From: Streptomyces griseochromogenes
GTDB taxonomy: Bacteria; Actinomycetota; Actinomycetes; Streptomycetales; Streptomycetaceae
Assembly: GCF_001542625.1 (NCBI RefSeq)
Contig: NZ_CP016279.1
Location: 2,542,001-2,606,000 of the forward strand
DNA length: 64,000 nt
Reading direction: 5' to 3'
Numbering within the stretch: position 1 is the first letter of the stretch; each line of letters begins with the position of its first letter. Of the stretch, positions 40,269-48,995 are shown piece after piece. The notes under the pieces are model-generated. The model made no database searches, was not told the DNA's origin, and saw only the letters and a program-made list of their open reading frames with translations. A program made the translations under genes and the position numbers.

Positions 40269-40781
40269 CTACCGCACCCAGCCGTTGAACTGCTGCTTGC
40301 CGCGAGGGGTTCGCTTGCTGTTGGTCAGCGCCGCGGCGGAGGCTCGGACCATCCAGGCGTTGACCGAGATGCCCTGTCTGGACGCCGCCTCCTCGATCTG
40401 ATCCTTCATCGCCTGCGGGGGTCGGAAGTTGATCCGAGCCGTCGTGCCGCTCATGGCGCCACTGAGCGCTCCGGCCGACCAGTCGCTCGCCGCGTCACCG
40501 GTCTCATCCGTGGTGTCCTCGGTGGGGCCGTCGTCGCCCGAGGGCGGAGTCACCACAAAACTGGGCTCCATCCCGCGCAGGCGCAGGTCCACCGAGCCGG
40601 GTGCCAGCTCCTGGGTGATCTCGTCGGCCGCGGCCGACAGAACCTTGAGCAACGTGAGCCGGACGGCCGACTCCAGCGGAGCGACGAGGCGCTCGGCAAC
40701 CGCGCGGGTCTCGGCGTCTGCTGCCGCAGAGGTTGTGACCAGTTCGTCGCGCAGCGCATCGACGTACTCCCGTAGTTCCAT
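40269..40781 (-). CDS. RHH-domain (HicB/Arc-like) regulator, paralogue
   Basis: A 170-residue paralogue of the protein at 34424-34936, with the same helical N terminus (MELREYVDALRDELV...RLVAPLESAVRLTLLKVLSAAADEI), a variable middle and a C-terminal RHH pattern (TARINFRPPQAMKDQIEEAA, then GISVNAWMVRASAAAL), ending NGWVR as the paralogue ends TGWVR. The ATG directly follows a copy of the operator motif (GTGCCATGATGTCTCC) with no ribosome binding site. It stands alone; the DUF4097 paralogue is 890 bases away on the same strand. Confidence 0.83.
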   Translation of the reverse strand: MELREYVDALRDELVTTSAAADAETRAVAERLVAPLESAVRLTLLKVLSAAADEITQELAPGSVDLRLRGMEPSFVVTPPSGDDGPTEDTTDETGDAASDWSAGALSGAMSGTTARINFRPPQAMKDQIEEAASRQGISVNAWMVRASAAALTNSKRTPRGKQQFNGWVR

Positions 40782-41674
40782 GGAGACATCATGGCACACT
40801 GATTGCGCCGGTCGGCGCCTGCTTGGCCCATTCCCGCGCGACCCCCTTTGGCCAGGTGAAACGTGTGATGCCTCGACGAGTCGGCTGCCACTCTTGGACT
40901 TGGCGGCTCGACGTGGGGCCATAAGGGCGCCAGGTCATATGCCGCACGCGGAGTGCAGCCACGTGAGTGCCACCGCAGCGCGCGGATCAACCGCGGTCAC
41001 GCGAGAGCGGGCCGAGGAGAAGGCGGTCGTATTCGGCCACGGCCATCACGCTGTTCTCCCGCCACCTCGCTGAGCCAGGTGTGGCGGGAGAGCTTCAGGG
41101 GGCGGTGTGGCAGGCGCGTGATGCCGTACGGGGCATGCCACGGACCCTTGCGTGCTACGTGGCTGCCTCGTACGCCGGCACCACGTGCAAAGGGGCAGGC
41201 CCCGGAGAGCGGGGGATTTTCCTCTCCGGGGCCCGCGAGGGCGGCACCGATGAACCGACGGGGGGACGGTGTCGGTGCCGTGATCGTGACCAGCGATCAG
41301 CTGGTGGTGCCGTCGGCCGCCGCGTCGGATGTCCTCGTCCCTGACCCTCGGGGCGGGGCGATGACGAAGGCCGGTTTCGGAACATCGGTCGCTCGGCGAG
41401 AGAGCCACTTCGTTCTCCGCCTCAGCGGCGACCGGGATCTTGCGCCACAGATTGTCACGTACTGCGACCGATCCGTGGCGCCAGTATGGCATCGCTTTGG
41501 CCCCCTTGCAAGTCTCGCGTCCTTTGGGTCGCAGTTGAAGAAGGAGGCCCTGCCGCTGGCAAGTCCCCCTGAGCGGCAGCGAGGTGCCGCTGGCGCCACG
41601 GGTGGGGGGATGTGGCGCCACGTCGCCCTCGGTGACATTCCACGTGCAGGCGCGGAGCCCGGCTGCGATCGGAC
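40782..41674. other. 893-base intergenic stretch with palindromes and a hairpin
   Basis: No gene is supported here; frames on both strands lack ribosome binding sites and known motifs. It holds a perfect 12-base-stem hairpin at 41198-41233. GGCGCC palindromes in the form TGGCGCCA occur near 41477, 41590 and 41611; the form is repeated in other intergenic stretches of this region. Confidence 0.5.
41198..41233. terminator. Perfect 12-base-stem hairpin
   Basis: GGCCCCGGAGAG (41198-41209) pairs with CTCTCCGGGGCC (41222-41233) around a 12-base loop. It could end minus-strand transcription from the DUF4097 gene at 41675. Confidence 0.55.
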
Positions 41675-42517
41675 TCATTCCGCGCAGGAACGCTCCACCA
41701 CGACGTCGCCGATCACGGTCCGGGCCTGGACGCGCACGAACTCGTCGGCCTGCTCCCACGCTGCCAGGAGCGCGAGAGACGTGTAGACGGTGCCTGCGGC
41801 GGAGTCGAGGGACAGGCGGGCGCTGGTGGTCTCGGCCACGCCGATCCGGATGTTGCCGAACGTGGTGACGGCGACGACGGTTCCCCGCGCCACCTCTCCG
41901 ATGTCGATGCCGCCCTGGGTCGTCCGGGCCTCCACGTCGGTGTGCGCCCGGCTGATCCTGATGGCCCCCTTCTCGGTGTGCATGCGGGCGACTCCGCGCA
42001 CCTTTCCCACAGTGGCGTCGCCATCGCCCATCGCTCTGATCGTGGCCCAGCCCTCGACCTGCCTCAGGTGGACGTTGCCCCGGTTCGCCGTGGCCTCGAC
42101 GCTGCCGGCCGCACGGCCGACCGTGATGTCACCCAGGGAGGAGGTCAGTTGCAGGCTGCCGGTACGGTCGAGCCCGATGCGCCCCAGGCCCGTGCTGAGT
42201 TGGCACTCGCCCAGCTCTCCCACCGCGAGGAAGTCCGCGGCCATGCCCCGCCCGTGCAGGCTCGATCCTGTCGGCACGGCTATCACCACGATGACCGCGC
42301 CCCCGCTGCCGCCGGGCTCCGGGACGTTCACGAGCAGCCAGCCGTCGGCGTATTCGATACGCAGCTGCTCGGCGGCTTGCACGTCGTCCTGGTCGTCGCT
42401 GTCGCGCGGATACGCCTCCACCGTCGTCTCGGCGCGGTCACTCGCGGCGATGCGGACCTGGCCGAACATCAGGTTGAGCACCACGCGGACAGGCGCGGGT
42501 GTGTCGAACGTCGGCAT
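41675..42517 (-). CDS. DUF4097-family beta-repeat protein, paralogue
   Basis: A 280-residue protein, the same length as the paralogue at 33499-34341. It shares the start MPTFDTPAPV (MPSFDTPEPI there) and the short strand repeats (TANRGNVHLRQVEG, TEKGAIRISRAH, TTQGGIDIGEVARG). No signal peptide. An upstream in-frame extension to 42643 exists but is unlikely, because the MPTFDTP start matches the paralogue. It may belong to the same regulon as the divergent ABC/MMPL genes, since both sides carry the RHH-type motif. Confidence 0.82.
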   Translation of the reverse strand: MPTFDTPAPVRVVLNLMFGQVRIAASDRAETTVEAYPRDSDDQDDVQAAEQLRIEYADGWLLVNVPEPGGSGGAVIVVIAVPTGSSLHGRGMAADFLAVGELGECQLSTGLGRIGLDRTGSLQLTSSLGDITVGRAAGSVEATANRGNVHLRQVEGWATIRAMGDGDATVGKVRGVARMHTEKGAIRISRAHTDVEARTTQGGIDIGEVARGTVVAVTTFGNIRIGVAETTSARLSLDSAAGTVYTSLALLAAWEQADEFVRVQARTVIGDVVVERSCAE

Positions 42518-43337
42518 GGCGAGCCGCCTTCGGAATGTCTGAGGCCGCCGATCTGGTGCAGACGGCAGCCCGAACGACGCAGGTCGCTCTGTCACGGGGT
42601 TGGTCTCCGGTCTCGGGGTGCGAGCGACCGGGGGTACGGGCACGTACCGCTGGGGGACGCGGCGGGTTCTGGCCCGCCCTCGCCACGCCGGACACTTCGC
42701 CCTCCGCCCCGCGCGCGTCGCGTCCCGTGCCTGCCTGCCCTTTGTCGCCCACCGTCCGGGCTCTCCGGCCGGGGCCTTTCGACCCTGCCCGGAAGAGAAC
42801 TGGTGGGGGCACCTTTCGGTTCGGAGCGTAATTCTCTGCTGACATCATGTGGTGCCACATTAGTGTCATAACGGGGTGTCCGGGCGGGGTGCGCCTCGGA
42901 ACTCCATGTGACGGCGAGCGGAATCGGTCACAGACGTACGGGCGTGCCCCCCGGGATTCGAGTCGGGTCATCCAGCCGTCACCGAAGTCCGGAAGCGTGG
43001 GAACGCTCCCTCACCGATGTCGCCGATGTCGCCGACGCTCTGACGGACTGCCGGATGAAGAAGCGGGCCCCGGTGGTGCCATCTCCGCACCGGCTCTGCG
43101 ACAGGCGGCACGGATCGCCTTGCGTCTCGGCCGGCCTCGCAGGGAGGTGCCGACATATTCCAGCCAATGTAAGGCTGTGGCCGACTGCTGTGCCGCCTGC
43201 CCCTCTGGGGCGTTCCGCAGGTCACGGTCGCGACGTCAACAGAGAGCCGGACGCCCGTATCCCGCTGTGACATGCTGCGCGCCAAGATGGCGTCGATTGA
43301 CAGTAGACATGGCGCCACATGATGTCATCATGGCGCT
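42518..43337. promoter_or_regulatory. Divergent intergenic region with two RHH-type operators
   Basis: These 820 bases separate the DUF4097 gene from the exporter genes. The motif GTGGCACCACATGATGTCA is at 42844-42864 (minus strand) and ATGGCGCCACATGATGTCA at 43309-43327 (plus strand). Short frames in 42592-42971 start at the first motif but have poor third-position GC; I do not call them genes. Confidence 0.5.
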
Positions 43338-43490
43338 ATGACAGCTCTGCGATCGCTCTGCTTCCCGGGAGAGTTCCGCGCCGGCACTTACCGGCGCTTC
43401 ACGGCGGCCCCCGACGCCCCCTCGCCCCGGGTGTCCGGAGCGCGGATGCCGCTCGGCAACGGGCGGCGCACCGAGCGGGGCGCGCCGTGA
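43338..43490 (+). CDS. Small hypothetical protein coupled to the ABC ATPase
   Basis: A 50-residue frame (begins MTALRSLCFPGEFRAGTYRR) with strong third-position GC. It starts just after the RHH-type motif, without a ribosome binding site, as the RHH genes do. Its stop overlaps the GTG start of the ATPase (GTGA), suggesting translational coupling. No domain recognised. Alternatively it is only a leader frame. Confidence 0.45.
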   Translation: MTALRSLCFPGEFRAGTYRRFTAAPDAPSPRVSGARMPLGNGRRTERGAP

Positions 43491-44731
43491 ACCAGGCGGC
43501 GACCACCGCGGGGCCGCACCGGCCGCTCCCCGGACCGCACGGCCCCTCGGCCATCCAGGTCCGGGGACTGCGGAAGTCGTACGGAACGGAGACCGCCGTC
43601 GACGACCTCCATCTGGATGTCCCCCACGGCACCGCCTTCGGCCTGCTGGGGCCCGACGGCGCCGGCAAGACCACCGTGATGCGCATCCTCTCGGCGCGCG
43701 TCGCCGCCGACGCCGGCGAGATACGCATCGCCGGGTACGACCTCCCCACAGACGCCGACGCCGTACGCGCGGCCGTCGAACTCGTCGGCCGGACTTCGGC
43801 GGTGGACCCCCGCCTCACCGCCGAGAAGAACCTGCTGCGGACATCGGCCCTGTGCCGACTGCCGCCCCGCGAGGGCGGGTCGCGGGCAGCCGAACTCCTT
43901 GCGCGGCTCGATTTGTCACGGGTCGCCACCGAGCCTGCGGCTGCCTTGTCCAGCGGCCGGCGGCGTCGGCTCGATCTGGCGATGGTGCTGGCCGGGGATC
44001 CGGGCGTCGTCCTGATGGACGAGCCCACCGCGGGTCTCGACCCCGTGAGCCGCCGCATCGTGCGGGAGGTGGTGCGCGATCTCGTCGCCGACGGCATCAC
44101 GGTGCTGTTCACCACCTGCTCGCCTCAGGAGGCGGGCCGGCTCGCCGACCGGATCGGGGTCCTGCGCCGCGGTCGGCTCGTCGCCGAGGGCACGCAGGAC
44201 GCACTGCTACGGCTGGTCCCGGGCGGTCACATCCGTCTGTACTTCGCCGACACGGCCGAACTCGCCACCGCCGCCGCGCTGTTCCACCTGGACACGGTCG
44301 TCCGGGACGACACCGCGCTCAGCCTGCGGATCCCGGGCGACGGCAGCGTCGGCCTGATCCGCGCCGTCCTCGCCATTCTGGAGGAGGGCCGCGTGGAGCC
44401 TCGGCGGTTGGCGGTGCACAGTCCCGGACTGGAGGACGTTTTCACCGCGCTCGTGCACAACGGCCCCCAGGGTCCGCCACCCACCCACCGCGCCGTGCAC
44501 TCGCCGGACGCCCCACTCGGGGAGGAAGCGCGTGACATCCGGTGGCTGTGGCGCGAGGTCCTGCCCGTCATGGCCGCGTTGCTGCTGCTCTGCGCGCATG
44601 TCGCGGAGGCCGGGCCCGCCGTCCTGCCCGGCGTGCTTCCGGCCGCCCTGGTGTGCGTGGCACTCGCGCTCGCCGGGCGCCGCAGACGTGCCGCCCCCCG
44701 TTCGCCGAAGCACCGCGGCCCTCACGCGTAG
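43487..44731 (+). CDS. ABC transporter ATP-binding protein with a C-terminal membrane tail
   Basis: A 414-residue DrrA-like ATPase with Walker A GPDGAGKTT, a divergent signature (LSSGRRRRLDLAM instead of SGGM) and Walker B VVLMDEPTAGLDP. After the DrrA domain (SPGLEDVFTALV) comes an extra tail of about 90 residues with two hydrophobic segments (VMAALLLLCAHVAEA; VLPGVLPAALVCVALALAG). No separate permease gene follows. The tail may be a permease remnant or an anchor. The next gene is an MMPL exporter, so the pair may have changed function or the ATPase may be decaying. Confidence 0.75.
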   Translation: MNQAATTAGPHRPLPGPHGPSAIQVRGLRKSYGTETAVDDLHLDVPHGTAFGLLGPDGAGKTTVMRILSARVAADAGEIRIAGYDLPTDADAVRAAVELVGRTSAVDPRLTAEKNLLRTSALCRLPPREGGSRAAELLARLDLSRVATEPAAALSSGRRRRLDLAMVLAGDPGVVLMDEPTAGLDPVSRRIVREVVRDLVADGITVLFTTCSPQEAGRLADRIGVLRRGRLVAEGTQDALLRLVPGGHIRLYFADTAELATAAALFHLDTVVRDDTALSLRIPGDGSVGLIRAVLAILEEGRVEPRRLAVHSPGLEDVFTALVHNGPQGPPPTHRAVHSPDAPLGEEARDIRWLWREVLPVMAALLLLCAHVAEAGPAVLPGVLPAALVCVALALAGRRRRAAPRSPKHRGPHA

Positions 44732-44819
44732 CCCCTGACCGCGTCGGCGCCGACCGTTGCGTCCCAAGTCCTTTCGACACACCTCGTCTTCGCTACGTAC
44801 TAACGGGAGTTGGATCACA

Positions 44820-47060
44820 TTGGCTACCTTGCTCTACAGGATCGGCCGCTTCGCCTTCCGGCGACGAGGTCTCACCGTCCTGCTGTGGCTCCTGGTCCTC
44901 GTCGGGGCCGGAGTCGCCGCTTCATCCGCGCCGCCCCCTCCCACCGACACCTTTTCCATGCCGGGCACACAGTCCCAGAAGGCCGTCGACCTGCTGAAGG
45001 AGAAGTTCCCGGCCGCAAGCGCCGACGGTGCCTCGGCCCGAGTCGTGGTCCGCGCACCGTCGAACCAGAAGATCTCGAACCCCAAGCCGAAGAAGAATGT
45101 GGCGGCTCTCGTCGAGGACCTGTCGAAGGCCCCGCAGGTCGTCGCGGCCTCCGATCCGTTCACCACGGGCGCCGTCAGTAAGGACGGCACGACGGCCTAC
45201 ACGATCGTCACGTACAAGGTCGCCGCCCTGAAGGTGTCCGACAAGGCGCATGACGCCCTGAGCAAAGCGGCCGCCGACGCCCGCGCGAACGGGCTCAGGG
45301 TCGAGATGGGCGGTGACGCGGTCCCCGTGAAGCAGGCGGCGGGCGGCTCCTCCGAGAGCGTCGGGATCGGCGTCGCCGCTCTGATCCTCCTGGTGACCTT
45401 CGGTTCGCTGGTGGCGGCGGGCATGCCGCTGCTCACCGCCGTCGTGGGAGTAGGCGTCGGCATCTCCGCGATCGGCGCCCTCGGCAGCACGCTCGGCCTG
45501 TCCTCGACCACCACGACCCTGGCCATGATGATCGGCCTGGCCGTGGGGATCGACTACGCCCTGTTCATCGTCTCCCGCTACCGCGCCGAGATGGCCGAGG
45601 GGCGACAGCGGGAGGAGGCCGCCGGCCGGGCGGTCGGCACCGCGGGCTCCGCCGTGGTCTTCGCCGGCCTCACGGTCGTCGTCGCCCTCGCCGGGCTCGC
45701 CGTCGTCAACGTTCCGATGCTGACAAAGATGGGTCTGGCCGCGGCGGGCACCGTCGCGATCGCCGTCCTGGTCGCCGTCACCCTTGTACCGGCGCTGCTG
45801 GGCTTCGCGCCGTTCAAGGTGTTGCGCCGCAGGGACCGCAAGCGGATCGCGGGCAAGCCGCTGTCCGGGCGTCAGCGTCGCAAGGCGGCGAAACGGGCGG
45901 CCCGGCAGCGGCCGAACCTGGGTGCCCGGTGGGCGAGCTTCGTCATGCGCCGTCCCGTCATCGTCCTGCTGTTCGGGGTCCTCAGCCTCGGCGCCGTCGC
46001 CGCTCCCGCGACCCGGCTGGAACTCGGCCTGCCCGGCGAGGGCACCATGGCCCCCGACACCACCCAGCGCAAGGCGTACGACATGCTGTCGGAGTCCTTC
46101 GGCCCCGGCTTCAACGGACCCCTGACGGTCACCGTCGAGGCCCACGACGCCAAGACCGTGGGCAAGGACGTCGCCGCCAAGCTGTCCGACGAGCCCGGCG
46201 TCGCCGAGGTGGGCTCCGTGACCCCGAACAAGGCGGGCGACACCGCGATCGTCAACGTCGTACCGGACAAGGGACCGACGGACGACAAGACGAAACTACT
46301 GGTCAAAAACCTGCGCGGCGACCTCGCCCGGGTCGGGCGTGTCCATGGCGCCGAAATCCTGGTGAGCGGGCAGACGGCCATGTTCATCGACTTCTCCAAG
46401 ACCCTCAGCGACGCGTTGCTGCCCTATCTCGGTCTCGTGGTGGGTCTCGCTTTCCTGTTGCTGATCCTCGTCTTCAGGTCGTTCCTCGTGCCGTTGAAGG
46501 CCGCTCTCGGATTCCTGCTGTCGGTGTCCGCGGCGCTCGGTGCCGTTGTGGCGATCTTCCAGTGGGGCTGGTTCGCCGACATCGTGGGGGTGGACCAGCC
46601 TGGCCCGATCATGAGCACGATGCCGATCATCATGATCGGCGTGGTCTTCGGCCTCGCCATGGACTACGAGGTGTTCCTGGTGACCCGGATGCGCGAAGCC
46701 TATGTCCACGGGGAGTCGTCCCGGCAGGCGGTCGTCACCGGCTTCCGGCACGGTGGTCGCGTGGTCAGCGCGGCCGCGCTCATCATGACCAGCGTCTTCT
46801 CCGGATTCATCACACAGGACAACGTCTTCGTACGGATGATCGGCCTCGGCCTGGCCCTGGCGGTCCTCTTCGACGCTTTCGTCGTCCGCATGGCCATCGT
46901 CCCGGCGCTCTTCGCCGTCCTCGGCGACCGCGCGTGGTGGCTTCCCAAGTGGCTCGACCGCATGCTGCCCGACATGGATGTCGAAGGCGAGAAGCTGTCG
47001 CGCCGGCTCGCGGCCCCGCGGGACCTGCGCGCGGCGCGCGACCACGAGTACAGCCGCTGA
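44820..47060 (+). CDS. MMPL/RND-family transporter
   Basis: A 746-residue RND-type exporter of the MMPL family with about 12 membrane segments in two halves, each with a large extracytoplasmic loop. Conserved transport residues lie in LAVGIDYALFIVSRY and FGLAMDYEVFLVTRM. The TTG at 44820 (MATLLYRIGRFAFRRR) is preferred over the upstream TTG at 44757, because it matches the usual family start and has GGGAG ten bases upstream. Such proteins export lipids, polyketides or drugs using the proton gradient, so this is a candidate exporter for the cluster product. Confidence 0.88.
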   Translation: MATLLYRIGRFAFRRRGLTVLLWLLVLVGAGVAASSAPPPPTDTFSMPGTQSQKAVDLLKEKFPAASADGASARVVVRAPSNQKISNPKPKKNVAALVEDLSKAPQVVAASDPFTTGAVSKDGTTAYTIVTYKVAALKVSDKAHDALSKAAADARANGLRVEMGGDAVPVKQAAGGSSESVGIGVAALILLVTFGSLVAAGMPLLTAVVGVGVGISAIGALGSTLGLSSTTTTLAMMIGLAVGIDYALFIVSRYRAEMAEGRQREEAAGRAVGTAGSAVVFAGLTVVVALAGLAVVNVPMLTKMGLAAAGTVAIAVLVAVTLVPALLGFAPFKVLRRRDRKRIAGKPLSGRQRRKAAKRAARQRPNLGARWASFVMRRPVIVLLFGVLSLGAVAAPATRLELGLPGEGTMAPDTTQRKAYDMLSESFGPGFNGPLTVTVEAHDAKTVGKDVAAKLSDEPGVAEVGSVTPNKAGDTAIVNVVPDKGPTDDKTKLLVKNLRGDLARVGRVHGAEILVSGQTAMFIDFSKTLSDALLPYLGLVVGLAFLLLILVFRSFLVPLKAALGFLLSVSAALGAVVAIFQWGWFADIVGVDQPGPIMSTMPIIMIGVVFGLAMDYEVFLVTRMREAYVHGESSRQAVVTGFRHGGRVVSAAALIMTSVFSGFITQDNVFVRMIGLGLALAVLFDAFVVRMAIVPALFAVLGDRAWWLPKWLDRMLPDMDVEGEKLSRRLAAPRDLRAARDHEYSR

Positions 47061-47129
47061 TGCGCGCCGTGGGGGCCGGTTCGATCCCGGAATCGGTCCC
47101 CACGGTCGAGAGGACGTCGCGCCGCGTCG

Positions 47130-48323
47130 CTACGGCACCCGCTGTGCCGTGTTGCGGCACGGCACGGCGGTGAGCCCGTGCAGGCGCTGGAAGGCGTACG
47201 CGGCGGAGACGAGTGCCATGTGGTGGTACCAGCCGGGGAACGAGCGTCCCTCGAAGTCCAGAAGCCCGAAGTCCTGCTCCATGGAACCGATCGCGTCCGT
47301 CGTCCCGCGGTGCAGTGAGGCGATCGAGGCGGCCTCCGCGAGGGGGTGGTGGGCGAGGCTGGTGAGCCACAGCAGGCCCGGTGAGCGGGCGGGGCCCACT
47401 TCGGTGAAGAGCCGGTAAGGAGGTCCGGGGGAGCGGCCCTGGGAGCCGCCCGCCAGATGGACGAGTGAGGTCTGGAGGTGTGTGATGCGCTGCTCTCCGC
47501 CGGGCAGGTGGACGAGGGCCGTCTCCGGGCTCTGTGCGGAGACCAGGGTTCTTGCGCGCGCTGGTACCGGGGCGCCCTCGCGGGCGGGCAGCACCGCCAG
47601 ATGCGGTGGCACCGCGACGACGAAGTCGCGGCGGCGCTTGGCGAGTCCGTGCAGCAGATATCCCACATCGGGTTCGTCGCTCATGTCGACGAGAACGACC
47701 GAGGACGTGGAGTGCGTGCGGGCCGCCAGCCGGTCCACGAGTCGGAGCGTGTGTGCCCACTGCGGCCGGTACCGCTCGAAGTCCGGTATACGTACGTCCC
47801 TGCGCCGTTCGGGGTCCTGTGTCCAGGTCGTCGGCAGGTGCAGGCACCAGTCGACGGGAACGTGAGCGGTGTCCACGCACAGGAAGGATCCCAGTCCCAG
47901 CTGGCAGTTGAGCGTACGGCCCGAGGACAGGTCGAAATAGCGGTGGACACCCACCGACCGGTCACCACGCTTGGGCAGGACGGCCCGGCCGATGGACCAC
48001 ACGGGCTCGGGTCGACGGTCCGCCACCCAGTGGGTGAGTTCCTCCATGACCTCGTCGAAATCCCATGGGCTGAGACTCACGAATTGGCGCAGCGACTGCA
48101 CGACGGACGGGTCGCGGGAGACCACGGTGGCGAGCCGGCGCACCGACTTCTTGCCCGAGGTGACGAGCAGCCCTTTCAAATAGGCGTGTGCCCACTTACG
48201 TTGATCGGTCCGGCGTAAGCCTTTGAAGATCGTGCTGCTAAACCGGTTCAGAGGCAATTCTGAATTGATGGCGCACCTAGCGCCTCGTGAAGTCGACGAG
48301 GTGTCCGCTTGGGTGGTATTCAT
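47130..48323 (-). CDS. Domesticated IS701-type transposase-like protein
   Basis: A 397-residue homologue of IS701 DDE transposases: N-terminal YLKGLLVTSGKKSVRRLATVV, a central RNase-H-like region and C-terminal FEGRSFPGWYHHMALVSAAYAFQ. The first catalytic motif, normally DDTGFPKKG, reads WSIGRAVLPKRG, so the first Asp is lost. The second Asp (VLVDMSDEPD) and a Glu (SMEQDFG) seem kept. No terminal inverted repeats were found. Inactive relatives of this kind are common in Streptomyces clusters and are thought to bind DNA. It ends 70 bases from the convergent MMPL gene. Confidence 0.75.
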   Translation of the reverse strand: MNTTQADTSSTSRGARCAINSELPLNRFSSTIFKGLRRTDQRKWAHAYLKGLLVTSGKKSVRRLATVVSRDPSVVQSLRQFVSLSPWDFDEVMEELTHWVADRRPEPVWSIGRAVLPKRGDRSVGVHRYFDLSSGRTLNCQLGLGSFLCVDTAHVPVDWCLHLPTTWTQDPERRRDVRIPDFERYRPQWAHTLRLVDRLAARTHSTSSVVLVDMSDEPDVGYLLHGLAKRRRDFVVAVPPHLAVLPAREGAPVPARARTLVSAQSPETALVHLPGGEQRITHLQTSLVHLAGGSQGRSPGPPYRLFTEVGPARSPGLLWLTSLAHHPLAEAASIASLHRGTTDAIGSMEQDFGLLDFEGRSFPGWYHHMALVSAAYAFQRLHGLTAVPCRNTAQRVP

Positions 48324-48995
48324 GCCGCAATAACTCCCCCGATGTTACTGAGCGTTGTGATGGCAGAGTCTAGGTCCCGCTCCAGTGTGGCGCCACTGTA
48401 AGAGGTTGGTCGACCTGTTTTGGCGCCTCGATGGCGCACGGCCTCGGGGTCCTGGTGGCAGGATGACGGCTAGATTCAGCTCATCCCTTCATGGGGTGGG
48501 CCGCTGGCCCTCGTTGTCGGCGACAGTGTGTGGACTTCGCGATCACGGTGTGATGACCTGCGGGAATGTGGCGCTTGCGTACTCGATCGGGGCGGTGGCG
48601 AGGGGTGGAGGTGGCGCTTGAGGGGGCCGTGATGCATTGCGGCTCCTGATTCGGAGCGCCGCAGGCCCTGGGGGCGCACCTAGATCACGCCAAAGCAGTG
48701 GCCTAGACCACTGAATCAGAGGAGTGTTCGAACTCTGCAAAGTAGTGCTCGATGGCGCCAAGATCCTTGAACCGGCATCGATGTCGGGATCTACTCGGGA
48801 GCACGGCAGTTGGCCATCCCGACCTCAACGGGTAACCGTGCAATGGCTGGTTCATTCAGCCCGGCAGTACTCATCTGCGAGCGGTGGCCACTGCTCTTGG
48901 CATGCGTGCCAAAAAACGGGGTGAACGCTTTCGGCATCCGATGGGGAGCCACCGCGAACCCGCTTGGTCGATACGCGCATTTACGGGGAGGCGTG
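48324..48995. other. 672-base divergent intergenic region rich in GGCGCC palindromes
   Basis: Separates the transposase-like gene from the LmbU-family gene. It holds GTGGCGCCAC near 48386, TTGGCGCCTC near 48419, ATGGCGCCAA near 48752 and half-sites GTGGCGCTT near 48569 and 48609. No gene supported. It is probably a divergent control region. Confidence 0.45.

Noticed and set aside
40269..40781. Toxin-antitoxin module call for the RHH proteins
   Set aside because: No HicA- or RelE-like small toxin gene lies beside either copy; the neighbours are DUF4097 and exporter genes.
41046..41759. Long frames on both strands in the 41.0-41.7 kb gap
   Set aside because: Third-position GC bias is absent, they cross a terminator hairpin and show no recognisable domains.
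42438..42971. Frames starting at the operator motif upstream of the DUF4097 gene
   Set aside because: Poor codon bias in the first 40 codons and overlap with the true start of the DUF4097 gene; treated as control region.
47130..48323. Active insertion sequence
   Set aside because: First catalytic Asp missing, no terminal inverted repeats or target duplication visible, and no second copy in the window.
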